Shown here: positions 1 to 5,928 of the stretch, in pieces
Layout: every line of letters begins with the position of its first letter
Position numbering within the stretch: position 1 is the first letter of the stretch
Assembly: GCA_024691145.1 (NCBI GenBank)
Contig: JAILNW010000418.1
Span: forward strand, 1-5,977
Length of the DNA stretch: 5,977 nt
Source of the DNA: Lachnospiraceae bacterium
Lineage (GTDB): Bacteria; Bacillota; Clostridia; Lachnospirales; Lachnospiraceae
Direction of reading: 5' to 3'
Notes under the pieces: model-generated
What the model was told of the DNA's origin: nothing
The model's input: only the letters and a program-made list of their open reading frames with translations
Databases searched by the model: none
Program-made: the position numbers and the translations under genes

Positions 1-13
1 ACTATCATATAAA

Positions 14-19
14 TATAGT
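14..19 (+). promoter_or_regulatory. possible -10 element of the SPFH-NADK-NrtR operon
   Basis: TATAGT matches the TATAAT consensus at five of six positions and lies directly against the inverted repeat at 19-39. Its -35 partner would fall before base 1, so it cannot be checked here. Transcription would begin near base 26, inside the inverted repeat, which is a typical place for a repressor site. TATAAA at 8-13 is an alternative. No convincing -35/-10 pair is visible between 20 and 77. Confidence 0.3.
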
Positions 20-39
20 TAGTAGCAATACACTACTAA
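19..39. promoter_or_regulatory. 21-base perfect inverted repeat, candidate operator
   Basis: The arms TTAGTAG (19-25) and CTACTAA (33-39) are exact reverse complements separated by seven bases (CAATACA). The spacer is not self-complementary and no T tract follows, so this looks like a DNA site for a dimeric protein rather than a terminator. It lies about 50 bases upstream of the first start codon of an operon whose third gene encodes an NrtR-type regulator. NrtR proteins are known to bind palindromes of about 21 bases upstream of NAD-metabolism genes. Autoregulation is therefore my inference; I have not matched the site to a published consensus. Shorter related arms flank it: ACTAT/ATAGT at 1-5/15-19, and TAGTA at 53-57. 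Confidence 0.5.
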
Positions 40-72
40 TAAAAATAACAGGTAGTAAATATATTAAATGAA

Positions 73-84
73 AAGGAATGGTGA
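73..84 (+). promoter_or_regulatory. ribosome binding site deciding the SPFH start
   Basis: AAGGA (73-77) and GGTGA (80-84) both resemble parts of the extended Shine-Dalgarno sequence AAGGAGGTGA. They sit 12 and 5 bases before the ATG at 90. The upstream in-frame ATG at 78 directly abuts AAGGA and so has no room for ribosome placement. This favours 90 as the start. Confidence 0.6.
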
Positions 85-89
85 GTATT

Positions 90-1145
90 ATGGGAATTAT
101 TTTTAGAAAATTTGATCCAAATGAATATGTAATGGTTGTAAAAAAAGGTGAAGTTGTAACTGAGGGAAAGGGAATTGCTGTTTGGTATAATAACCTGACT
201 ACTAATATTATAAGTATCCCGGTAACAGCATTTGACGGAGCATTTGCATTTGATGAGATTATAACTTCAGACTTTCAGACAGTATGCGTACAGGGGATAA
301 CAACTTTTAGAATTGAAGATTTTGCACAGGCAGCTAAAATGGTAGATTTTACCTTGAAAAGTGATAGAGACAAGGAAGAGAGAAAGGGAATCACATTAAT
401 CGAAAAGCGTATTAATAATATTTTGAAAGCCATCATTATGAAAGAAGTAAGCAACATGGACATTAGAAGTGTCATTAAGCAGGCTGACCAGTTAACAAGG
501 ATTATCGAGGAGAAATTAAAGAAGGACCAGATTATTGCTACACTTGGAGTTACAGTAATTAATGTAAATGTTCTTGCAATAACTACAAAGCCAGAAACAA
601 GAAAAGCATTAGAAGCAGCAGCAAGAGAGAAGATACTAAAAGAGCAGGACGATGCCATTTACATGAGAAGAAATGCTGCAATTGAGCAGGAAAGATTAAT
701 TAAGGAAAATGAATTAAATACTGAAATCAAGATTGCAGAAAAGGAAAGAGAAAAAACAGAAAAAGAGCAGGAAATTCTTATGGCAGAGATGGAAGGCCGC
801 TTAGAGTTAGAGGAAAAGGAAGCTGCAAGAAATGCAGAATTAGAGAAGCTGCAAATGGAAAAACGAATTGAAATAGAGGAGAGAAATAAAGAATTAGTAG
901 CACTTGAGACAGAGAATGAAAAACAAAAGGCAGATGTACAGGCATATGCTATAGCTGCTATGATGAAAGCTTATGAAAATGCAAATGTTGAATTAATGGA
1001 AGCATGTGTAATGGCTAACATGGCACCAGATGCACTGATGGCAAGAGGATTTAAGGAACTTGGTGAAAATGCTGAGAAGATTAAAAATATTAACATTACA
1101 CCAGAATTTTTAGAAATGTTTGCACAAAGAACAAAAATGGATTAA
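90..1145 (+). CDS. SPFH/band 7 (stomatin-flotillin-like) coiled-coil protein
   Basis: The first gene of the operon encodes a 351-residue protein. Residues about 8-170 fit an SPFH/band 7 domain: a beta-rich start (NEYVMVVKKGEV), then a mixed alpha/beta part ending in VTVINVNVLAITT. Residues about 165-285 form a highly charged, Glu/Lys/Ala-rich helix typical of the flotillin or stomatin coiled coil, with stretches such as KEREKTEKEQEILMAEME. The tail (about 285-351, including NINITPEFLEMF) is also helical. SPFH proteins generally form oligomeric rings or scaffolds at membranes. This one has no N-terminal transmembrane segment or signal peptide, unlike HflK/C or classical stomatins, so it may be cytosolic or peripherally attached. 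The start at 90 is chosen on ribosome-site spacing; an ATG at 78 would add four residues. The NAD kinase-like gene begins 20 bases downstream, so co-expression is very likely. The family call is firm; the specific role is unknown. Confidence 0.88.
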   Translation: MGIIFRKFDPNEYVMVVKKGEVVTEGKGIAVWYNNLTTNIISIPVTAFDGAFAFDEIITSDFQTVCVQGITTFRIEDFAQAAKMVDFTLKSDRDKEERKGITLIEKRINNILKAIIMKEVSNMDIRSVIKQADQLTRIIEEKLKKDQIIATLGVTVINVNVLAITTKPETRKALEAAAREKILKEQDDAIYMRRNAAIEQERLIKENELNTEIKIAEKEREKTEKEQEILMAEMEGRLELEEKEAARNAELEKLQMEKRIEIEERNKELVALETENEKQKADVQAYAIAAMMKAYENANVELMEACVMANMAPDALMARGFKELGENAEKIKNINITPEFLEMFAQRTKMD

Positions 1146-1165
1146 AATAAAAAGAGGTTTTTGAT

Positions 1166-2095
1166 ATGGGAAGAGGAATGAATAAAATTATTATTGTAAA
1201 AAGAAAAACAAGGCTTGAAGAACTGAAACGCCGATATAATACAATAGAACAGGCTAAGTTTTATGTTGAGCATTTAGGTGCAGATTTTAATGATTATATC
1301 CATGAGGATAAAACGTATTACGAAGCTGTAGCAACTGTAAAAAATCTTGCCATAAAGAATGCCAGAGTATTAGAAATTGACAGGGAATACCTGCCAAATA
1401 TGATTTTTGGAAAAGAGGATATTGTGATTGCAATCGGACAGGATGGTCTGGTTGCAAACACAATGAAATATTTGGATGGACAGCCATTAGTTGGAATTAA
1501 TCCAGATGCTTCACGCTGGGATGGAATTCTTCTTCCTTTTGAAGCAGGAGATATGGAGCGTATGATTCCAAAAATCATCGAGAAGAATTATGATGGAAAG
1601 AATGTTACCATGGGCAAGGCAGAAAGTACAGATGGACAGGTGCTATATGCGGTAAATGATTTTTTTGTGGGAGTAAAGAATCATACATCAGCACACTATG
1701 ATATTTGTTTTGATGGGAAAAAAGAAAAACAGTCTTCTTCTGGAGTAATTGTATCTACAGGTTTTGGAATGACAGGATGGCACCAGTCAGTAATGGCGCA
1801 GTTTCGAGGAATTGCCAGAGCATTTAATTTGGGAGAAATTAAAGAACCTCAATATAGCTGGGATAGTAACGAACTTGTGTTTCAGGTAAGAGAACCATAT
1901 CCTAGCCGCTTTACTCAGGCAGAACTTGTTTATGGCTGCATGAAACAGAAAGATACCTTAGCATTTCGCTCAAATATGGCTGATAATGGAGTAGTATTTT
2001 CAGATGGAATACTGGATGATGTAATAGAATTTAATGCGGGAATGGAAGTAAAGATAAGTGTTGCGGAGAAAGTGGGAAGGCTTGTAATAAATTAA
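1166..2095 (+). CDS. divergent NAD(+) kinase family protein (NADK2-like motifs)
   Basis: This cytoplasmic 309-residue protein has the ATP-NAD kinase fold signature. NAD kinases transfer phosphate from ATP to NAD+ to make NADP+. Visible motifs, in order: VIAIGQDGL (87-95; GGDG in most members, with the key Asp kept as Asp93), PLVGINPD (107-114), AVNDFFVG (162-169; usually NE), KQSSSGVIVSTGFGMTGW (188-205) and VREPYPSRF (241-249). The usual GDG before the third motif is replaced by SSG, and the usual PTGSTAY is altered. From memory, human mitochondrial NADK2 has a similar KQKSSG...TGTGS.AW block, an INxD-type motif and a REP motif, so this is probably that branch rather than classical bacterial NadK. 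Start: AAAGAGG (1151-1157) lies eight bases before ATG 1166; the ATG at 1178 has a purine run too close to serve. The gene sits between the SPFH and NrtR-type genes in one operon. NAD kinase activity is likely but unproven; a different nucleotide or NAD derivative could be the substrate. Confidence 0.82.
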   Translation: MGRGMNKIIIVKRKTRLEELKRRYNTIEQAKFYVEHLGADFNDYIHEDKTYYEAVATVKNLAIKNARVLEIDREYLPNMIFGKEDIVIAIGQDGLVANTMKYLDGQPLVGINPDASRWDGILLPFEAGDMERMIPKIIEKNYDGKNVTMGKAESTDGQVLYAVNDFFVGVKNHTSAHYDICFDGKKEKQSSSGVIVSTGFGMTGWHQSVMAQFRGIARAFNLGEIKEPQYSWDSNELVFQVREPYPSRFTQAELVYGCMKQKDTLAFRSNMADNGVVFSDGILDDVIEFNAGMEVKISVAEKVGRLVIN

Positions 2096-2102
2096 TGTAA
2101 AA

Positions 2103-2121
2103 AAGGAGTAAGATGCAGTGA
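2103..2121 (+). promoter_or_regulatory. Shine-Dalgarno site with a two-codon ORF overlapping the NrtR-type start
   Basis: AAGGAG (2103-2108) lies nine bases before the GTG start at 2118, which is good spacing. An out-of-frame ATG at 2113 is only four bases from AAGGAG and opens a two-codon reading frame, ATG CAG TGA (2113-2121). Its stop overlaps the GTG start as GTGA. If ribosomes use the ATG, they would stop exactly on the real start and could reinitiate. This could lower or tune regulator synthesis, or it may be chance. Confidence 0.55.
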
Positions 2122-2765
2122 GTAATAATAATCATGAATATGAAAATCCAGCTGTAACAGTAGATATGCTTGTATTTACCATAGAGGATGAACAGTTAAA
2201 ATGCCTTATGGTAAAGCGTAAAGAAGAACCATATGCAGGAATGTGGTCACTTCCAGGAGTGTTTGTGCATATAGATGAAACCCTGGAAGAGGCAGCACTT
2301 AGGGGAATACGAGAGGAAACAAATCTTTCTGGTATATATTTTGAACAGCTTTATACATTCTCTGATATTCACAGAGATCCAAGAAAAAGAGTTATCTCCG
2401 TTGCTTATATGGCACTTGTACCTAGAGAGAAGCTGACTTTTTGTACTGGTGAAAGAACGGAAAGCGTTTCACTTATTCATGTAAATAATTTGCCAGAAAA
2501 GCTTGCATTTGACCATAAAAAAATCATAGAATATGCAAGAAACAGAATAAAAAATAAAGTGGAGTATACAGATATTGCATTCCATTTTGTTTCAGAAGAA
2601 TTCACATTGCCATATTTGCAGAAGGTATATGAAATCTTACTAGGGAAAGCATTATATAAAGCAAACTTCAGAAAAAAAATCATAACATACATTGAGGAAA
2701 CTGGAGAAAGCACTGCAGGAGATGCCCACCGCCCAAGCAAACTTTATAGGAGGAAAAAATCCTGA
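2118..2765 (+). CDS. NrtR-type transcriptional regulator (Nudix-like domain plus winged helix)
   Basis: This 215-residue protein has the two-part layout of the NrtR family, which controls NAD-metabolism genes in response to ADP-ribose and related ligands. Residues about 10-130 are a Nudix fold, with MLVFTIEDEQLKCLMVKR, a Nudix-box region at 48-70 and the family-typical DPRKRVISVAYMALV (87-101). Residues about 145-212 are a winged helix with the NrtR-like pieces EFTLPYLQKVYE, NFRKKI and a closing RPSKLYRRKK. The Nudix box GxxxxxExxxxxxxREUxEExGU is degenerate: the first Gly is Val48, the Glu after Arg62 is Gly63, and the late Gly is Asn69, although E66 and E67 remain. This fits a ligand sensor with weak or no hydrolase activity, as known for some NrtR proteins. 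It starts with GTG, 22 bases after the NADK-like gene, and is the last gene of the operon. It may bind the inverted repeat at 19-39. A plain Nudix hydrolase is less likely because of the C-terminal domain. Confidence 0.85.
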   Translation: MSNNNHEYENPAVTVDMLVFTIEDEQLKCLMVKRKEEPYAGMWSLPGVFVHIDETLEEAALRGIREETNLSGIYFEQLYTFSDIHRDPRKRVISVAYMALVPREKLTFCTGERTESVSLIHVNNLPEKLAFDHKKIIEYARNRIKNKVEYTDIAFHFVSEEFTLPYLQKVYEILLGKALYKANFRKKIITYIEETGESTAGDAHRPSKLYRRKKS

Positions 2766-2777
2766 TAAACAAATCAC

Positions 2778-2817
2778 CTAACACCCCTGACAGACTTAAT
2801 ACTGTTAGGGGTGTTGG
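2778..2817. terminator. hairpin terminator between convergent operons
   Basis: The arms at 2778-2793 and 2802-2817 pair over 16 positions, with a GC-rich CCCC/GGGG core, two G-T wobbles and an eight-base loop (ACTTAATA). It begins 12 bases after the NrtR-type stop and ends 11 bases before the Rsm22-like stop on the other strand, so it can serve both units. Neither side has a perfect U tract. On the minus strand the stem is followed by a moderately T-rich TGATTTGTTTATC; on the plus strand it is followed by GAAAATACTATCC. Confidence 0.75.
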
Positions 2818-2828
2818 AAAATACTATC

Positions 2829-3806
2829 CTAATCTTCAGTAAAACAGTCACCCCATTTAAGTTTCTTAACTTTTTTATAAATCAAGCCATCTTTTTTTCT
2901 ATATAAAGTCTTTTTGTTACCGTCGGCTGAACAAATATCAAGTGTTATCTGGCCTTTTGCTATGAATGGGTGTCTTACGATTCTGTTTAAGTTATCAGGC
3001 TTTTTATTGCTATCTGTTTTACTAATAGCAAGATACATAAACTTTTCGTCTTCATAAGGAACATCAGCTTCCTTAATTACCTTATGTATTTTGCTTCTTG
3101 CTACTCTGCAGGAAAAATGGCACCAGTCATCATCAGCTAATCTGCATTTTTCTATATGAGGACAGGGAGCAATAATATTTAAGCCTTTATTTATAAGATA
3201 TTCCCTTACGGTCATAAGAATAGAGTAACCCTTAACTGTTCCAGGCTCTACTATTAAAAGGGTATCATTTGTTGCTTCAACCAATTTATCAACTACTTTT
3301 AATAGTACATTTTCAGGTATCTCATTCAGCATATATGAAGATAAAACAAAGTCAGCCTTTTTATCAAAGTTATCTAAAATAACATCTTTTTTAATCCATT
3401 CAGTACATTTAGAAAGCTCTGAATCACATTCCATAAGATGAGAACCTAAAACCCTCATTTCATCTTCTCTTTCTAAACATGTGATTTGCTCTAAATTAAA
3501 CATCTGGTAAGCAGCCCATGTACCGGCACCTGTACCAGCCCCTATATCAAGCATTGTCCTTGGTGAAAAATCAGGCATAATGTCTGTAATGTATTCTAAA
3601 CAAGAACTAACTGCACCAAAAGTAGCAGGCATTCTGACAGCAGCATAAACCTTTGTTTCAATTGCCCTTGAAAGCTTTTTATTTCCACAGGCACTGTCAG
3701 AACCATATTTATCAGTTATCATTTTTGAAACACTAACAAGTTCAGATGACTTTAATCCATCAAGTTCATTTTCAATTGCATTTTTTAAGTCAAATGGAAG
3801 CGCCAT
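2829..3806 (-). CDS. Rsm22/METTL17-family methyltransferase-like, ribosome-associated protein
   Basis: This 325-residue protein matches the Rsm22 family, whose mitochondrial members (yeast Rsm22, human METTL17) bind the small ribosomal subunit during assembly. Features in order: RMPATFGAV (58-66), the SAM-binding glycine motif LDIGAGTGAGTWAA (86-99), SSYMLNEIP (156-164), LLIVEPGT (183-190), then APCPHIEKCRLADDDWCHFS (213-232), RSKIHKVIKEADVPYEDEKF (237-256) and a late LDIC (289-292). Cys215, Cys221 and Cys229 have the spacing of the METTL17 iron-sulfur ligands as I remember them, with Cys292 as a possible fourth; Cys233 is extra. Activity as a methyltransferase is not established for the family. 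Start: ATG at 3806 has AAAGGG (3815-3820) nine bases upstream. An in-frame ATG at 3827 overlaps the lipase stop as ATGA and would add seven residues (MIERVNI), but it has no visible Shine-Dalgarno site. It is co-transcribed behind the lipase gene. The family call is firm; the bacterial role is inferred from homologues. Confidence 0.85.
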   Translation of the reverse strand: MALPFDLKNAIENELDGLKSSELVSVSKMITDKYGSDSACGNKKLSRAIETKVYAAVRMPATFGAVSSCLEYITDIMPDFSPRTMLDIGAGTGAGTWAAYQMFNLEQITCLEREDEMRVLGSHLMECDSELSKCTEWIKKDVILDNFDKKADFVLSSYMLNEIPENVLLKVVDKLVEATNDTLLIVEPGTVKGYSILMTVREYLINKGLNIIAPCPHIEKCRLADDDWCHFSCRVARSKIHKVIKEADVPYEDEKFMYLAISKTDSNKKPDNLNRIVRHPFIAKGQITLDICSADGNKKTLYRKKDGLIYKKVKKLKWGDCFTED

Positions 3807-3823
3807 TATATTCACCCTTTCAA

Positions 3824-5866
3824 TCATAATGTGTTTAGATACGAATAATTAATTAAAACGTAGTAAGTAGCAGGAGCGTGTGCATCTTCTGCAAGTGGTT
3901 TCTTTATTGATGTAAAATTAATACTATCATCGTTAACAGCATATAAAAATAACCAGAATAACTTTAAAATCTTAGTATCCCCTAATTCCAAAATCAGATA
4001 TGCTGTATTTAATCTGTCATATGAGTTGCCAGCAAGAGCCTCCGCCAACAGCTGGAAGAAAAGGGCAAATGTTGTATGAACCACATATCCATTATGGGCA
4101 CCTTTTTCATCAAATCTTTCTTCAATCTGGCAATATTGCTTGCATCTATCTGAAAGCTTTCGATACTGATAATCAGATATATTTAAGCCTTTCTTACTAT
4201 AAGTATAGGCCTCCTTTGTTGTAGCAGCATAACTTGATACCAGGGAAGAAAGGGATTTTGTTATAAAATCGCTGTCTGCAGCATGATATTCATCACGCCC
4301 CATGTAACTGCACCAGATGTCACTTAATCCAAGTTCTTTAATATCAAGGTTAATTGTTTTGCCATATCTTTTAAAACCCCAGTCTGAAAAAGGCAGGTAT
4401 GCTACAATATCTGAAGGATTAACAATATTAAATATTGAATCATATGTTGAATCTTCAGCCAGCTTATTTGTTGTAGTTGCAGGCGTTGCAAATGTATAGG
4501 CAAATACTTCATTGTTACTATCAATTAGTTCTGCTGCTAAAATATTTGCAATAGCTGCTCCCCTTGAGTGGCCTGTTATCCAGTAAGTTATATCAGATGA
4601 GGATTTTATATTATCATTAATATAACTATTAATGTACTTTAAGATTCGCTGTTCTGCTGTATAAAAGCCCTTATGGCATTCCTTATCCCAGGAATCAGGA
4701 TTTCCCACGTCAAAATTGCTGCTCCATTCCTCTATGGAGCCGTCAGTTCCCCTTACAACCACAGCCACAATCTGTTTTGTTACTTTATTAAGGGTAACCT
4801 TCTTTGTTCCAATACATATTTCTGAAAGGTCATCATCATTATAGTCTGTCTTAAGCTTATAATTTTTAACCTTTGTAAAACCATGATAAGTAAGCATTTT
4901 CTTGATGCTTTTTATTTTCTTTGAATCTTCAGAAGTATATTTAAAAGCACTGTCACTATAAATTGTATTAGCTAATATAAGTGAAGCAGAACTTAGAGAA
5001 CTGTTGTAGGCTTTGCTGTCCTCAAAAAATCCCCTGAAATCCATGGTAAATGAAGCATTATCTATATCATAATAACCATACATTGTGCCGGTAAATTCAT
5101 TGCATAAAGGATGTAAATCAATATCATCATTACGGCCGTCAAGGTCAGTATCCTTTCTCTTTGGATTTGTCTTAAATTTACCTGTTACAAGAACTTTGTT
5201 TTTCTTCTTATTATACTTTAAATTTATACTGCATTCTTCTCCATCTGGTATGCCGTCATTATCTGTGTCTGCTTTTGTTTTATCAAGTTTAACCTTGGTG
5301 CCGTTAAACATGAATATCTTTGATTCATAGCAGTCAATAAGACCGTCTTTATCCTTATCTGCCTTAGAACTTTTTACTTTCTGCCAGGTAAATGCTTTGT
5401 CATAGGCAGTTTTATCAAGCAAAATGTATCTGGATACATCAGTAACAGTAGCACTTGCTGTATTTTCACTTACTTTTGTATCTAGTGGAATTAGTTCCTG
5501 GTTAGCTTCATCAAAACTATAAATAACAGGATTAAATACCTTTGATTTAAGAAACTTGTTATCAAATTCAAAGTTTATCATTGCATTATTATAACTGCAA
5601 TCTGCTATTATCTCATAACATGCCCCAATATATCCAGGCATTTTTTCCGGGAATAAGAACTTATTATTGTATTTTTTTAACTTTACAAGACTTGCCTGTT
5701 CATTTGGTAATTCAAGATTTAGAGAAGCCTTAACAGTATCTGCTTTATCAGCATTTACAGTAATATTTACAGGAAATTCTTCTGCAAATGCGTAAATATT
5801 CATATTACATATTAACATGCTTAAAGATAATGAAAATGCAACCACATATTTAACTACTTTTTTCAA
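3824..5866 (-). CDS. secreted class 3 lipase-like hydrolase with calcium-binding repeats
   Basis: This 680-residue precursor has a signal peptide (residues 1-28: KK start, hydrophobic VVAFSLSLSMLIC, then AFA before EE as the likely cleavage site). Residues about 30-160 form a beta-rich domain of no family I can name. Three DxDxDG loops follow, at about 170-181, 200-211 and 239-250 (DKDKDGLID, DTDNDGIPD, DTDLDGRND), of the EF-hand/thrombospondin type 3 kind, which bind calcium. Residues about 285-670 are a class 3 lipase-like alpha/beta hydrolase: VVVRGTDGSIEEW (369-381, likely oxyanion region), TGHSRGAA (431-438, nucleophile Ser434) and NPSDIVAYLP (483-492, likely Asp486). The catalytic His is uncertain: His663 in DAHAPATYYV is my first choice, His528 or His591 are alternatives. 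It probably cleaves an ester outside the cell; the substrate is unknown. There is no LPXTG anchor and no proper lipobox, so it is likely released or held non-covalently. The start is TTG, preceded seven bases away by AAGGAGG. The lipase-fold call is strong. Confidence 0.85.
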   Translation of the reverse strand: MKKVVKYVVAFSLSLSMLICNMNIYAFAEEFPVNITVNADKADTVKASLNLELPNEQASLVKLKKYNNKFLFPEKMPGYIGACYEIIADCSYNNAMINFEFDNKFLKSKVFNPVIYSFDEANQELIPLDTKVSENTASATVTDVSRYILLDKTAYDKAFTWQKVKSSKADKDKDGLIDCYESKIFMFNGTKVKLDKTKADTDNDGIPDGEECSINLKYNKKKNKVLVTGKFKTNPKRKDTDLDGRNDDIDLHPLCNEFTGTMYGYYDIDNASFTMDFRGFFEDSKAYNSSLSSASLILANTIYSDSAFKYTSEDSKKIKSIKKMLTYHGFTKVKNYKLKTDYNDDDLSEICIGTKKVTLNKVTKQIVAVVVRGTDGSIEEWSSNFDVGNPDSWDKECHKGFYTAEQRILKYINSYINDNIKSSSDITYWITGHSRGAAIANILAAELIDSNNEVFAYTFATPATTTNKLAEDSTYDSIFNIVNPSDIVAYLPFSDWGFKRYGKTINLDIKELGLSDIWCSYMGRDEYHAADSDFITKSLSSLVSSYAATTKEAYTYSKKGLNISDYQYRKLSDRCKQYCQIEERFDEKGAHNGYVVHTTFALFFQLLAEALAGNSYDRLNTAYLILELGDTKILKLFWLFLYAVNDDSINFTSIKKPLAEDAHAPATYYVLINYSYLNTL

Positions 5867-5873
5867 AATGCAC

Positions 5874-5880
5874 CCTCCTT
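5874..5880 (-). promoter_or_regulatory. strong Shine-Dalgarno site for the TTG-started lipase gene
   Basis: On the minus strand this reads AAGGAGG, a full match to the anti-Shine-Dalgarno core, seven bases before TTG at 5866. It decides the start: the resulting N-terminus is a complete signal peptide, while the next in-frame ATG (Met17) would cut that peptide in half. The strong site probably compensates for the weak TTG codon. Confidence 0.85.
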
Positions 5881-5899
5881 GTATAATAACTTTTACTTT

Positions 5900-5928
5900 A
5901 TGTTACAGGATTACTTGCTATGTGTCAA
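5900..5928 (-). promoter_or_regulatory. sigma-70/sigma-A type promoter for the lipase-Rsm22 unit
   Basis: On the minus strand, a consensus -35 TTGACA (5923-5928) is followed by exactly 17 bases and a -10 TAACAT (5900-5905; four of six matches to TATAAT). Transcription would begin near 5893, giving a leader of roughly 27 bases before the TTG start. The perfect -35 and optimal spacing suggest housekeeping-type expression of both downstream genes. No obvious operator overlaps it. Confidence 0.75.

Noticed and set aside
78..89. ATG at 78 as the start of the SPFH protein
   Set aside because: The only purine-rich site directly abuts it with no spacing, while ATG 90 has correctly placed AAGGA/GGTGA and gives a protein beginning at the SPFH domain.
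275..658. 127-codon open frame on the minus strand opposite the SPFH gene
   Set aside because: It lies wholly antisense to a well-supported gene, has low-complexity Ser/Leu/Phe-rich sequence typical of the reverse of such coding DNA, and shows no recognisable domain.
1287..1578. Overlapping minus-strand open frames opposite the NAD kinase-like gene, and another at 2477-2740 opposite the regulator
   Set aside because: They are antisense to confidently assigned genes and resemble no known family.
4000..4499. Plus-strand open frames opposite the lipase gene (74 and 60 codons, also one at 5085-5330)
   Set aside because: They are shadows of the lipase coding sequence with no family resemblance.
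5801..5809. Cys20 of the lipase precursor as a lipoprotein cysteine
   Set aside because: The residues before it (Met-Leu-Ile-Cys) lack the small residue needed at -1 of a lipobox, and a good AFA signal-peptidase I site follows at 26-28.
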